64,000 nt of DNA from Zhengitettix transpicula (taxonomy: Eukaryota; Arthropoda; Insecta; Orthoptera; Tetrigidae). A model generated the notes under the pieces. It did no database searches. It was not told where the DNA came from and was given only the letters and a program-made list of their open reading frames with translations. Location: assembly GCA_037074705.1 (NCBI GenBank), contig CM073595.1, positions 74,262,139 through 74,326,138 of the forward strand, in the 5' to 3' direction. Below are positions 47,370-58,870 of the stretch, one piece after another. The translations under genes and the position numbers were made by a program. The first letter of the stretch is position 1, and every line of letters starts with the position of its first letter.

Positions 47370-47720
47370 ACACAGAACTGTTTCCTGTCAGGCCTTGTTC
47401 AAAATGTCGACCACCACAGAGTGAGTAGCGACGCACAAACGACTGTCTTACAAGCTCAAGAAATCCAGGAGTTTGGCTGCAAGAATCCTTGCAATCAGGT
47501 CCGTGACCGGAGTCTCGTAAACGTGGCTCTTTACACGCCCCCAGAAGAAGAAGTCCATTGGTATCATGTCTGGTGACCAAACAGGACCACCGCGAACAAT
47601 CCATTTCGTCCAAATGAAATGCAATAACTCTCTAACGAGTCGCCGGAGACCAAGATACTCACAAGGTATTCTTGAACAATCTCTGGAAGCATAATATCAT
47701 GTTTAACAGATTTTAAAGTT
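47370..47720 (-). pseudogene. DDE transposase remnant (C-terminal)
   Basis: The minus strand reads VQEYLVSIL, then WIVRGGPVWSPDMIPMDFFF continuing WGRVKSHVYETP, then, after a frameshift, TPGFLELVRQSFVRR and GGRHFEQGL. This is the pattern of a transposase widespread in insects (WIGRGGP.WPPRSPDLTP.DFFLWG.VK..VY..P ... VRQ.FVRR...C....GRHFE). The family resembles Tc1/mariner-type DDE enzymes. The SPDMIPMD segment carries the expected Asp. No upstream catalytic domain was found and several frameshifts interrupt the reading. Confidence 0.75.
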
Positions 47721-47861
47721 TTGTAATTATTAATGTTATGTTGCATTTGACACGTCTTCAAAGTTACCAGTTAAGTCCCCAATTTTTCAAAAGCGCCACA
47801 GTGGTCATTAGACAATTCCGGATAATCGACAAGCGAATGGTAAAGAAATTGCTCAGACAAC

Positions 47862-47956
47862 TGAGATGCTGGTAAAAATATGTGAATATTAGAGCTGAGT
47901 CTTTTTCCTGAGCACTGGCTGACTGGACAAATATTAATATCGACGTTAAACTTCTG
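47862..47956 (+). repeat. Inverted repeat arm left of LTR-5
   Basis: GAGCTGAGTC, CCTGAGCACTGGCTGACTGG and ACAAATATTAAT here recur as the reverse complement at 49,797-49,895. The pair brackets LTR-5, about 1.9 kb apart. The source element is unknown. Confidence 0.85.
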
Positions 47957-47960
47957 AACT

Positions 47961-47966
<6 letters not shown>

Positions 47967-48012
<46 letters not shown>
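47967..48012. repeat. (TA)n microsatellite, left of LTR-5
   Basis: Uninterrupted TA run directly before the TGTAATACC start of LTR-5. Confidence 0.9.
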
Positions 48013-48015
<3 letters not shown>

Positions 48016-49053
48016 AATACCAATTAAAGAGGCCATTAATTGTTTTAATTAAATTGGATTGTTAGCGGTACGAGTGACCAAAGAACAACAATGGACGGTA
48101 ACTCTGTGTCAGCGGAACCTTTGTTGTGAACTGCGTTCTGTACGACTTAGTCAGTCTGCGGCGAAAAGCGAGACAGATCAGTTCGGGGAACTGAAAACGG
48201 AAAATGTGGATGCTGATTTAAAAGTAGGAATAGCGCGGTCCAAGAAGTCCAACTGCGAGATCTATTAGTTACATGAAACGCGAGTAAACAGTTTTGACGG
48301 AGAGACTCAAATAATAATCGCAAATTTGGAAGCAAAAGGTTTTGCTTCACACAGACTGAACTAAATTTCGCATAGAGGCATCAAGGAGACCTATGTCCGA
48401 GGGCTGACTGAGGGGCGGCTGATCCAAAGTTCCAGGTGGCAGAGAACGAGAACATCGACCGAGTGTATTAAAAATTTAATGTGTAGAATCAGTGAAAAAT
48501 GGCCTTTTTAATGAATGTTGTCCTCAAGCTCCAAGAATCAGACCTGGTACCAGACAGACAATTCGTGAGTACAAAACAATTATTTAAAATCTGTAAACGA
48601 GGATTAAAGGTAGAAGTCAGATTTCGTTCGTTTTTCTTTTCATTTAGTTTCTTTCATTTCGTTTATTTTCATATTGTATTAAGTTAGTTTCAATGAGTTT
48701 GAATTGTTAATGTTAGTTTATTAATTGGATTGTTCTGAATATCAAACCCAGTAATGACCGTGAGATAAAGAGAATTTCGACGTATTTGATTGTAAAACAT
48801 AAAGTTGTATTTTTCCTAGAACGCCAGGAATTGCAAAATTGAAATAAAATATTCGTTTGTTAACTTGATGAAATTCGGCGTATAAAGTAGGGATTACAAT
48901 TTGTACTTTTAAAGAATAAATTTTTAAATCTTAATAATTTTGTAAATTAATTCTTTTAATTAAGACCACCTTTTAATTATTACATAAATTGGCTTCCACA
49001 AATTTGGGGCAAATAAAATTCATTTAATTCATCTTTTCACTATTTTAAATATT

Positions 49054-49056
<3 letters not shown>
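48013..49056 (+). mobile_element. Solo LTR, family A (LTR-5)
   Basis: It begins TGTAATACCAATTAAAGAGG, continues with GGATTGTTAGCGGTACGA, and ends ATTACA; TA repeats flank both ends. At 1,044 bp it is a little shorter than LTR-3. The TATA region is mutated (CAAATAATAATCGC). One primer-site-like module precedes the end (ATTACATAAATTGGCTTCCA). An LTR of this family with both ends and no internal region is most simply a product of recombination between two LTRs. Confidence 0.85.

Positions 49057-49090
<34 letters not shown>
49057..49090. repeat. (TA)n microsatellite, right of LTR-5
   Basis: TA run directly after the ATTACA end of LTR-5. Confidence 0.9.
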
Positions 49091-49093
<3 letters not shown>

Positions 49094-49796
49094 GATTTCT
49101 CTCGTTTGAAGTTTTAGCAGATTTTGCTGTTAAAGGTCAATCGTATCTCAACCGTAATTTTACTAGCACAATAAATTTTAAAAAAATTAAGCTTCAAGCG
49201 TGACTTGTTCGTATTCGTGCATTCAGAAAATTAAGACACAGTATAAAATAATTACTAACCCTGACGATTGTAGATTGAATTTATATTAAGGCAAATGTAT
49301 GCCGATAAGACGTAACAGAACAAGTTCATCGAAAACCTTCCGTAGTAGGCGGGTATAAATGATCTACTACAGTACATTTCAAATTAACGAAACGAAGTTC
49401 AGGATAAATATAAATACGAGTTGATTTTAAGTGTCCGCGTGACATCAAAAATATTTTAATACTGGCACATATGTCACAATTAAAAACCTCCGCGTACGCC
49501 GTTTATTTGATTTTAAAATTCGAGTTATTCTCAGAGAAAGTCGTGGTTTTATCAAAAATAATACAAGGAATTAGAAAGAAATTTGGCTAACATGAATTTT
49601 GTACTTGCGTTGGGGATGTGTTTTATCAACTCTTTTTTTTTAGCATCATCGGTCATCGTGTAATCTTGAAGGAAAACTTGCTGTGTCGTTTGCTGAACGG
49701 TCATATTCGCACAAACGAGGGAATATATAGCTGTGCGGGATACCTCGTAACATAACAGAGTAATGTTTGTCAGGAAGCTGAGTAATATTATGGAAG
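49091..49796. other. Unassigned spacer
   Basis: Nothing recognised. Confidence 0.4.
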
Positions 49797-49895
49797 CAGT
49801 TTGACGTCGAGATTAATATTTGTCCAGTCAGCCAGTGCTCAGGAAACAGACTCAGCTCTAAGTGAAGCAAGTAGATTCACTCATTCTCACCAACA
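49797..49895 (-). repeat. Inverted repeat arm right of LTR-5
   Basis: Reverse complement of the arm at 47,862-47,956, with scattered mismatches. Confidence 0.85.
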
Positions 49896-51150
49896 TCTCT
49901 ATGCTCGAGACATTCAGATACACAACACGACTAGTCTTTTCATTTATTTCTCGTTGGAGATTAGTCAAAGTTAAAACGTGATTTCAGAAAAATATATTCC
50001 GCACGTTAAAGTCAATTTGTGTGTATATTTTGGCCCCGATCTTCGGAAAAGACGAAAGTCCTGTCGTGTCGTATGATGCAAGGTTTCTCCGAGCTGAGGT
50101 TGGCAGTTTTTCGCTGTCTCTCGGCTAGAGAGTCGTAATTAAAGAGGCAACGAATCAAGTGTTCAGATATGGATGGTAAATATTTTCTCAGGCGTTTCAA
50201 GAATATGAGTAATATCTAACCGAATATTTCACAGTTTATAAAGCAAAGTAAGGATTGATATGTGCACATCAATCTCGTGTAATGTCTGCTCTGGTCATGT
50301 TCTCGATTTCTATAAGCGTTCGTTCTATAATAAACTGACTCAAGTCAGACTGCGATCCATCCAAAATGTTACAAAACAACCGAATATTTTATAACTGAAT
50401 GTAATTTGAATACCCCGCCGGAACATAATTCCTGTTCAGCGGACGTTACTCTTCATTCCAAATTTTCCACATTTAATGATAAACAAATGCAAGTCACCTC
50501 TTCCAACACTGTAAGTTGCAGTTCCTTGAGATAGCTCACTGCTCAGTCCTGGAAAATTCTAGAGAACTTAAGGGACACTGATTACATATTTTTGTAACAA
50601 TCGACTGTTTTGAGGATTGTTGGGACACATTTAGTACCAGCACATTTGTTAACGTTTCGCTCGCGGACTTGTTCCACTTTCAAGTCTGCGACTAGATCTG
50701 CTGGTATAGACAACAGGACGTCACGATTTGTATTGTCTCTATCAGGAATTTTACTGTTAGCTTCTGATGCAGGAATGTTAGCGTGATCGCAGTGTGTATT
50801 ACGAACCTCGGTTAAAACTATGTGACATATTTTCGCCTCTCGAATCTTCCGAGCCCGGAAAGAAATTTTCCCCAGGCAAGTACAGTAGCGTCTTTCAGGA
50901 TTTTTTATTTATGATTTGTGTTCGTGGAGTGCGACAAATTCAACTCCCGTAATCGGATGATTCTTTCGTGTCTATTCATTCCGGTTCTCACGGACCGGCC
51001 GATTTACCCTACACCACACTCGCAAGGTATTTTGTATATATTGTGGTATTCACTTTCATATAATAATAAAAATGCCAACACGTTGGAACCAAATTATGTG
51101 GTATTCAAAATTTTTTTTTAAAGAAAAGGGAGGAAATTAACATTATTTTT
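49896..51150. other. Unassigned region
   Basis: No recognised gene or repeat. Confidence 0.4.
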
Positions 51151-51540
51151 ACCTTGAATTAAAACAAAAAAAATAGAAATAACAAAAAAAAATATTAATT
51201 CCAATTTCGATTTACATTAAATTTGGTACATGTTTTTAAGAAATACCACAGCTTTAACGAGAATCAAAACGTCAGGGCCGCTTACAGGGCGTATAATAAA
51301 TTATAGTGATTTGCAATTAGCACTAAAAGTTACAAACTTAACAGGATTGAACCTTGAATTTAAACAAAAAAAAATTTAAAAGCAACAAAAAAATTATTTA
51401 TTCGAATTTCGATTTACATTAAATTTTGTTCATGTTTTTAAGAAATGAAACAGCTTTAACGAGAATCAAAACGTCAGAACGGCTTACAGGGCCTCTAATA
51501 AATTACAGTGATTTTACAATTGGCACCAAAAGTTACAAAA
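51151..51540. repeat. Two tandem 200-bp units
   Basis: ACCTTGAATT starts at 51,151 and again at 51,351. CAGCTTTAACGAGAATCAAA and AACGTCAG..CGGCTTACAGGGC-like blocks follow in the same order in both. The copies differ at a modest number of positions. Confidence 0.9.
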
Positions 51541-52336
51541 AAATTTAAATTTACAATAACAAAATTGTATAACATAATCTAACAAAAAAAACTAGAGAAA
51601 TCTGACGGTAAATTATATTTACGTAAAGGTTTACAAAATAAAGTTTCTACATACCATTTTATATAGAGCTGCTCTGGTACTGTATTGTGCACTCCACAGT
51701 GTTTTTAAAGAAAATATTTAATTAACAGGCTATAACATTGATTGCAATATCATTTCACTTCACAAAAATTCCGGCGCCTCTCTAACAACTGTTCACGAAC
51801 TTTTCGTTGCCGTACTTATTATCGCAACAGTTTTGCTGTAGAAGTACGTTAATGCCAAATGTGATATATTCAGCCTTTGTTCAGCTTAGACTTTGCTGAA
51901 TTCCTAATTATTTAGTCACAAGAGTCCTCGGCTGGTCTCCAAAATTATATTCAATCTTATCATTGGTTGAAGTTCCGAGACCGACTTCTCTACATTAACG
52001 TTTATGCTCCCAAAACTACTTTGCTCAGGCTCCAAAAACACACACTGGTCAAGCTCCTAAACCACTAAGACTCGCCATGACCACCCTGGTCACGCTCCAA
52101 ACACACACTGGCTGTTTCCGCCAAATTTCTGAGCGTCTTACATACGCTTTACAGACAATATTTGCGTAGCAACCTTTACAGTTTCTCCATTCTTGCGTCC
52201 AACCGACTGTTCTTTACAATGCTCTGGTCTCAGAGTAACGCCGAAAATAATATTAAAGAAAAAATTATTAAATAAAACATTGCACATTGGTAATCTCTAC
52301 ATATATATATGTATATATATATATATATTACTAAAA
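51541..52336. other. Unassigned spacer with TA tract
   Basis: Near 52,020-52,110 there is a small cluster of CTCCAAA/ACACACACTGG repeats. TA repeats at 52,301-52,328 adjoin LTR-6. Confidence 0.5.
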
Positions 52337-53311
52337 TGTAATGATTAACAGGAAAGGTAATTATTTAATGAATTATTTAACAAAATGATTACAGTAAAAA
52401 AACTTTTAATTTGCCCACGATTTATTTAACAGGTGTTCATTTAGTTTTTTACAAATGATTTGGTCTAGGTTGGCACGCCGAATTCAATAATTTCAAAATT
52501 AATAAACAATTTTTTTTATTAATAATTGGTGGCGTTTAAAGTAAAATACAATCTTTTATATTTCACAAACAATCAAATTTAATAACTCTTCTTCTCAGGG
52601 TCTTTAACTGGATTTGATAAGTAAGAACAATCAAAAATTATAAATTAAATAATTAACAATTCAACCAAATTGAAACGAACGGAATACGAAATCTAACAAA
52701 AATGAAAAGAACGAAATCTGACTAATACCTTTAATTACCGTTTACAGAATTTAATTATTTTGGTTTGTACTTACAAATGTCCTGCTGGTACCAGACTTAG
52801 TTTTCGCAGCTTGGGGACACAATTCACTAAAAAGGCCATTAATCACTGATTCTACACATCATGGTCAAAACACACGGTTGTAGATCTTGTATTATTCCTC
52901 CGGGATCTCGACCAGCCGTACCTCCGGTCAACAGTTCGACGTATTATTTCTCAATGCTTTTATGCGGAAAAATGTTATTTCGGTACTCGTATGTATCTAA
53001 ACGTGGCGCTAAACTTCTTTTTCGGCTTTGCGGTTTTTATAACGTGTCTCTCCGTCCAGACCTTTTTACTTGGATTTTTAAAACGTATAAGTCTCTCAGT
53101 TGAATTTTTAAGCTTGGACCACGCTGTTCGTACTCTTACATTTTGCTCCCTCTCTCGACCATAATATCCGCCAGACTGACTTCAGTCAGTCCTAGCAGCT
53201 CGCAACAAAGACCGCCGTCAAAGAGCCTGCCGTCATTTTCGTCTTTAAGAATTTGTACCGCTAAACAATCCAATTATTTAAACAATTAATGCCCCCTTAA
53301 TTAGTATTACA
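52337..53311 (-). mobile_element. Solo LTR, family A-like (LTR-6)
   Basis: The only LTR on the minus strand. On the plus strand it runs from TGTAATGATTAACAGG to TTAATTAGTATTACA, so its own 5' end reads TGTAATACTAATTAAG. Inside are the reverse complements of GACCCTGAGA (near 52,595) and GAATTCGGCGTGCCAAC. The primer-site module is reduced to CGTGGGCAAATTAA. TA repeats adjoin both ends. The exact 3' terminus is uncertain by about 10 bp. Confidence 0.75.
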
Positions 53312-54689
53312 ATATATATATATTACTAGTTATGTCCCTGGTCTGTCCTTTACTGGCGAAATACCAGTGGTAATTTCGTTGTTACGCCTTAAAAAAAATC
53401 AGGGGGCTATCAGGTTTTCTCCGTCGGATTTCACCAATAGCCATAACTGGATTATTCTTACTGAAAACCATCAGTTATTATTTTATAGACACATTAAGAA
53501 TTTTGGAATTATAGTTCACCTGTAATTTTATTATTTGTTACTTTGATTATTACAAGTAAATATGTTTATTTTTGTTAAGAACGAGTGCCTCGTATACAGA
53601 ATTTTACAACCTCAGAAGTTCTCCAATAAAACTGGTTTCAATGTGTAATTTATCCGAGGACAACATGTTTTAGAATTTTTTTTCTGAATGAACGATGATA
53701 CAGTGACGAAATAGTTTTATGTATAAAGTAATTGAGCGAGTGAAGAAGAAATGTTCATTGAACCGCCTCATATTCGGCCGAGTCCGGGCATGCTTACAGC
53801 AATAAAAAACACATGAGAGTTTGGTGTTTTTTGCGGACCTGCAGGAAGGAACGAGCCGTGGTAGAAGAAGCTCTCGTAGACGCGAGGCTTCTGAGACGGG
53901 TCGATCACAAGTGACTCTGAATTACGTGAGGAACCAACGCGGTTCTGTCCGGAGAAAACCAGACAAACACGTGTTGGCTAATCAGTGCTAATTGGTGAGT
54001 AATTGTCTTGTTTGCGTCGAGAGCTGCTTTTCAATAGAGCGGCTTTGCTGGGAGTCTGTCCCTTTAATACGCTCTTACTCAAGCTGCTCTCGAATGTCGA
54101 TTCTATGCCAGCATCGATTCTTAAAATATGACGCAATCGTGGAATAAATATTTCAAATTTATTCTACAGGAGAGCAAGTAAGATAGTTAACAACGAGACT
54201 GTGTTCAGCTTTATCCAGTCGTTACTTAGGCGTGTTTGATTTAGTACAGAGACAAAAATAGATTTGTGGTCCGAGGCAGTGGAATGAAAAATTCTTGGTT
54301 GAGTGATGTGAAAGTTAGGGTCCACTGAAATGTTGTTAACTCACGTCGGACGGTAACAACATCTTAATCAGTTGTTCGCCGGTTCTGCCACATCCTATAT
54401 ATAAAGTCGCTAACGTGTCTGTCTCTCGGCACGATTGAACAGGCAACGGCTGAATTACTCCTTCCTCGCGGTTTTCGAATTGTAAGTCAAAACATGTTTG
54501 AGTAATTACCTACCGATACCTCCATTGTCTTTGGATTAATAACACTTGACGACGGCGGACATTGACACGTATGAATTGCAAGTAAGTTGCCAATTAATCT
54601 AGAGAAAACTATAATCGTTACCTTCACTTCAAACACAAATAGTTGAACTTCTAATTCGGAGCACGCACCTTTTCTTGGTCCGTTGATGG
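53312..54689. other. Unassigned region with a TATA-like motif
   Basis: No gene recognised. TATATATAAAG near 54,396, followed by a less AT-rich stretch, resembles a core promoter, but without any downstream gene it may be chance. Confidence 0.3.
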
Positions 54690-55560
54690 ACAATAAATTG
54701 AAATGGAATCACCACATAAATAAACTCTCGGGCAAACTTTGCTCTCATTGAGACTGTTGGCTCGGAAAAGTGATATAACTACATCTAAAATGGTATATCG
54801 TGCTGTCATGTCTTACGACATAGCAAACCTGGGGGCGTTCACATCACGCATTTTAAAATTCAAAACAGGGCCGTACGAACCATATCGGGTGCTGATTGTA
54901 ATGACACTTGCAAGCCTTTGTTTCGGAATCTTGGGATTTTAACTTTGCCTTGCAGGTATATTCTAGAAATTTTAAAGTTTGTCTGGAGAAACTTCCATTT
55001 ATATGCCCTAAACGGAGCAAATAATTTATACAAAATTAGAAAACGCTCGCAACTCCGCATTGAAAAAGATTCCCTAAGCCTTTTTGAATCAAGCATTCGT
55101 TCTTCCGGACGAAATAAAAACTTTAACTACACAAAATTTACTTATAAATAGTTGTAAACCTCTGTTAATTAACGGAGCATATTACTCGCTGAAAGAGTTC
55201 GTAGATAGGACAGACAGATTATATCCTCTTTAATAAAATAGTTTTCTGGTATCCTGTCAAGTTATGCTATTATTTTACGATTATAATCTTGTAGAATTTA
55301 ACTAGCGACTTATTTTATTTTTCATGTTCGACAGGAATAGATGTAAGATTTTCTGCTGGAAACTCCGTGGAACGAAAATTGAAGATTAATTAATACACTT
55401 ATTATTTCTTTAAATACTAATTATTGTTCTATGTTTAACGTAGTTTTAAATTATATATTTTTTTGTAATGCACGATGTTTGTATTTGTAATTGTAATAAT
55501 TATTATTTCCGTGTAATCTTATATTGACGTATCCTATTTCCTCTAATCTAATCTAAAAAT
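54690..55560 (+). pseudogene. LINE C-terminal fragment and 3' tail
   Basis: The plus strand reads KWNHHINKLSGKLC, LRLLARKSDITTSKMVY, then, in another frame, FRNLGILTLPCRYILEILKF and VWRNFHLYALN, RKRSQLRIEKDSLSLFESS. This is the thumb/C-terminal part of a Jockey-like LINE reverse transcriptase (family patterns W..HI..L..KL, LGILTL...YI.E.L.F, TR....R.....L..FE). At least two frameshifts interrupt it, and the catalytic core lies outside the fragment or is lost. The 3' end has TTGACGTATCCTATTTCCTC then AATCTAATCTAA, a tail resembled by the SINE at 30.8-31.0 kb. Confidence 0.8.
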
Positions 55561-55747
55561 ATATTAATAAAACTATATTAACAGCGGTGAATATTACATG
55601 TATCTGTCACCGCGTACGCTTCTGATAAATATCCTCCTAACCCGTTCCTGTATCACTTATACGTAACATTGATGAAATGGCAAGTCATTGATTTTACATT
55701 CGCGTAACTACTAACGCCGTGAATTGTCATCGAGTCAGATACTATTA

Positions 55748-55875
55748 TGTTTGCATTGTATATAATGCCGGAAACTAGTCGGCAATGTACGAAACGATTC
55801 ATGTTTCACACATTGCCTAAACACTCTGTAGAATGCCAAACGAGAAACTGGCAAAGTATGAAATACATCTCCAAT
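55748..55875 (+). repeat. Left terminal region of the Ginger element
   Basis: It contains ATAATGCCGGAAACTAGTCG, GGCAATGTACGAAA, CACATTGCCTAAACA, GTAGAATGCCAAACG and GGCAAAGTATGAAA. These spaced GGCAAT/ATTGCC motifs recur inverted at the right end and are likely transposase-binding sites. Confidence 0.65.
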
Positions 55876-56031
55876 TCGTTTCGAATATCACGTGACAAGG
55901 CAAGTGAATTTTAAGGCTCGTCTCAGGCTTATAATTTGTTAGTTGCACTTTGCGTTTTTGTTCGGCAGTGTCAAAATACGCCAGTTTACTTACATTTTGT
56001 TCGACAAAAAATTAGTTTGTTCCCGTACTCC

Positions 56032-56272
56032 ATGAATATGGAGGAGGAAGCTGTGGCGTTGGAAAAGGAGTCTACAGTCATGAAACAACGATTCGACGAT
56101 GAAATGTCCAAAATTCGAGTTAATACTGAAAAAAACAGTATTTTCTTAACCGAAACTACTTACCAGAAGTTAATAAATGTTGCACAAAATGACTACTAAT
56201 AAGGAAACCAGGGACTATTGGCTGCTGAATCGCTATGTTGTGATGATTGTAGAAAACAAAAATAAACCCATT
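56032..56272 (+). pseudogene. Ginger integrase, N-terminal fragment
   Basis: An open frame from the ATG at 56,032 to a stop at 56,199 ends TETTYQKLINVAQNDY. The reading continues in another frame with KETRDYWLLNRYVVMIVENK. In Ginger/integrase-type transposases the segment before the zinc-binding domain has this pattern (Y..LI..V..A..........DY.LL.RYDV..V....K). The part upstream is Glu/Lys-rich and probably coiled. The frame is then broken by the LINE insertion. The missing continuation starts at 61,255 (KYYVTDS). Confidence 0.7.
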
Positions 56273-56998
56273 TATCCTGGGTTTCTTTGTTTGTTTTTTA
56301 TTATTTATTTGACAAAACTTTTATCCAAAGATTATTTGTTGGTAAAATATAATACAGTATATACAAATTTAAAATACGTACATAATTTACATGGTAGCAA
56401 ATAACCTAAATACTGCAAAATTTTTATTCTTGAATCTAAATTTGTCTCTGAGGGGCATATATTGTTGGGCTATGAGGCTTTACCGGTAATGTTGAATTTG
56501 ATGGGATGAATGGAGTGGGTAGGTGGGGTCTGCGGGTGTGAAGATGGGGTGGGTTAGGAGGTGCCACAGTGTTCTGGGGGAAGGATGAGGTCGATAGGAC
56601 GTTTTCTCTTGAGGCGACGTGTGTGTAGTGGTGGGGGAGGGTTGCTGTGGAATTACTGGATCGTGGTGTCAGGATGGTTGAAGGTTATTTTGATTAATGA
56701 GGTTACGGGTTTGGTGATTATTGAGTTGACTTTGGGATGTTTAATGTCGTGGTGAATTATGGAATTTCTGAGGTACCAGGGAGAGTTAGTGATGGTCCGA
56801 AGGATTATGTTTGGTTTTGTTTGGATTTTGGCTGAATGGGGTTTGACTGTCGCTCCACAAATGGATGAGGCGTAGGTCCAGGTGGGTTGTATTATGGAGA
56901 GATATACTAGGCGTTTTGTGCTGAGGGCGAGTGGGGATTTTCTGTTTAGGAGGGGATATAGAGTTCTGAATTTAAGGTTGATTTTGGAGAGGAGGTGT

Positions 56999-57553
56999 TT
57001 AATGTGCGATTTCCAAGAGTGCTTTCAATAGAAGAGGAGTCCTAGGTAGGTGGTTTCTGTTTTTGTGGGTTTTTCGGCGTTGTTTAGATAGAGAGGGAAT
57101 TGCGGAGGAGGGATTTTGGGTAATGTGAATGGGACGGTTACTGATTTGGTGGGATTTATGCTGATTCGCCATTGTTTTCACCAATGCTCTAGGTGCGTGA
57201 GTGCTGACTGAAGAGGTTATATACTGTAGGTGAGAGAATAGGTTTGAGAAGATTGTGCTAGTGGCGGGATGTTGTGGGATATCGTGGGAGAAGATGTTGT
57301 ATAGGAAGGGGGCAATAACGCACCCTTGGGGGACTCCTACACCGATGGGGTAGGGTTGGGAGATGTGATTATTTATTTTGATGGAGAAGGTTCTGTTGGA
57401 GAGGTAGTTGAGACGTATTCTATAATGAGTGTCATTTAGGTGATCTTTGATTTTTGAAAGAAGGGAAGGGTGATGAATTTTGTCGAAGGCTTTTTCTATG
57501 TCTATAAAAGTGGTGATGCAGGATTTGCGTTGTTCAAATGAGTTGTTTATGAG
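56999..57553 (-). pseudogene. LINE reverse transcriptase, central part (long copy)
   Basis: The minus strand reads LINNSFEQRKSCITTFIDIE continuing KAFDKIHHPSLLSKI (first catalytic Asp block, pattern F-x-D-x-x-K-A-F-D). Next come RTFSIKINNHISQPYPIGV and GVPQGCVIAPFLYNIFSHDI (pattern G-x-P-Q-G). The next block, which should be F-A-D-D, is missing: compared with the plus-strand copy (FADDIVIS at 60,318) about 30 bases are lost around 57,236-57,250, and the frame shifts there. The catalytic Asp pair is therefore deleted and this copy cannot make an active enzyme. Confidence 0.9.
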
Positions 57554-57602
57554 CGATAAACAGTTCTCGGTATTCACTCGGGTCTAGCATATTTAATATT
57601 TA

Positions 57603-58678
57603 TTGTAATAATTAAAATAAATCTTTAATAATAAACAAATATTTGGACTCGCGTGGTCAACGGCAGAAGGCGCGCAGGGTAGACATAAGGAGATATGATG
57701 GCTTAATTAAGCGACAGATGGTAAACTAAAGTTAAATGTGTTTACGCCGAACTCAGTGCAACTGAACTCTGGGAAAAGACCATCCCGATGCGTAGTTTGG
57801 ACTCGAATTAACAGCGGCAGAAAGGACACGAGTGGTACACAACGACGAACTAATGGAGGATAATTGAGAGACATATGGCAAATTAGCCGAGGGTGTGGGG
57901 AGAAGTGCACACGGCTTCGTTGTAAAGTGCGCAGAAGAAGGAAATATTAGGCGTCGTAAGAGGAGATCATCAATCAGTCGTCAGGAGAGATCGTTGATGG
58001 ACGTCCTCGGGGCCGGATGGTGGGCCAAGTTAAGTAGCCGAAATAAATAGAAGTAGTCAGTCATCACTTGGTTAGCAACGGTCGTCGGTTGTGGCCAAGT
58101 TAGGTGGCCGAAATAATTCAGTAAAGTGTTTGGAGGAATTCTTCATGAGAGTAAGGTCATCGAGGAGAGGTTGCTGTGGAAGTGTAAAGTGTGAGCGCGA
58201 CTTGGTGCTCTTTGTGGCCTGTATGAAGTGAGTGCGTGCAAGTATGCAAATGATCCAAATTACATGGAGTAACAGAGAGATTGTAAGATCATTTTTACAG
58301 TATTCATAGTTGTAAACTTGTAAGTGAAGGTATAAATAAGATATCAGATTTCAGAATTTAAATTTTGTTATTGTATGTGTTTTTCTTTATTTCATTGAAA
58401 AAGTTGTTTAACAAGTATTCGTTTTGTTAAAGGCCCAGTAAACGACCCTGAGAAAGATAAAATTTCATTATAAAATATTAATTATTAACTAATGTAAAAC
58501 TTCATTAGATTATTTGTGCAATTGTAAATTGTGTCTTAATAAATAGTAATTGTTTAAACTGGTAGTATTATTTGTGATTATTACAAATTGGCGCCCAACA
58601 TTTAAGTTATTATAAATTGGTGTCCTCAACGTGTGGCCCATTTTAACCAGTTTTAAATAAAAAAGGATGGTGATTACA
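57603..58678 (+). mobile_element. Solo LTR, family C (LTR-7)
   Basis: It begins TGTAATAATTAAAATAAATC and ends GATTACA before a long TA tract. It contains TATAAATA (58,331), a GTAAACGACCCTGAGAAAGA block like those of families A and B, and near the end ATTACAAATTGGCGCCCAAC. TGGCGCCCAAC matches the complement of an insect tRNA-Lys 3' end exactly. A second, degenerate module (TTGGTGTCCTCAACGTGTGG) follows. Its U3 differs from the other two families. Confidence 0.85.
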
Positions 58679-58702
58679 ATATATATATACATATATATAT
58701 AT

Positions 58703-58749
<47 letters not shown>

Positions 58750-58755
58750 TATAGA
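58679..58755. repeat. TA-rich microsatellite after LTR-7
   Basis: Alternating (TA)n with a few CA and GA interruptions starts directly after the LTR-7 terminus. Confidence 0.9.
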
Positions 58756-58870
58756 TGATGACGACAGAGATTTTAGTCGTCGAAAGTCGCGTTTAAATAT
58801 GAATACCGAGAACTGTTTATCGAACAGTTACACCGGGAAAGACTTCAATCTTTAATAGTTGTTTATGAGG

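Larger units (their letters stand above)
57554..58857 (+). mobile_element. LTR-bearing insertion in the LINE, with 13-bp target duplication
   Basis: The LINE sequence is interrupted exactly here. AGTTGTTTATGAG flanks both sides (57,541-57,553 and 58,858-58,870). Removing one copy and the insertion restores the expected reverse transcriptase reading (QLYSLSNLINN joined to SFEQRKS). The insertion carries a 22-bp inverted pair, CGATAAACAGTTCTCGGTAT.. at 57,554-57,575 and its complement at 58,801-58,822. The left arm touches the duplication; the right arm lies 35 bp inside. A solo LTR and a TA tract make up most of it. Confidence 0.8.

Noticed and set aside
57707..57910. A coding gene inside LTR-7
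   Set aside because: The frame lies within the LTR U3 region, has no homologous motif, and is not in the other LTR families.
58667..58855. An open frame of alternating Tyr and Ile codons
   Set aside because: It is a translation of the TA microsatellite next to LTR-7.
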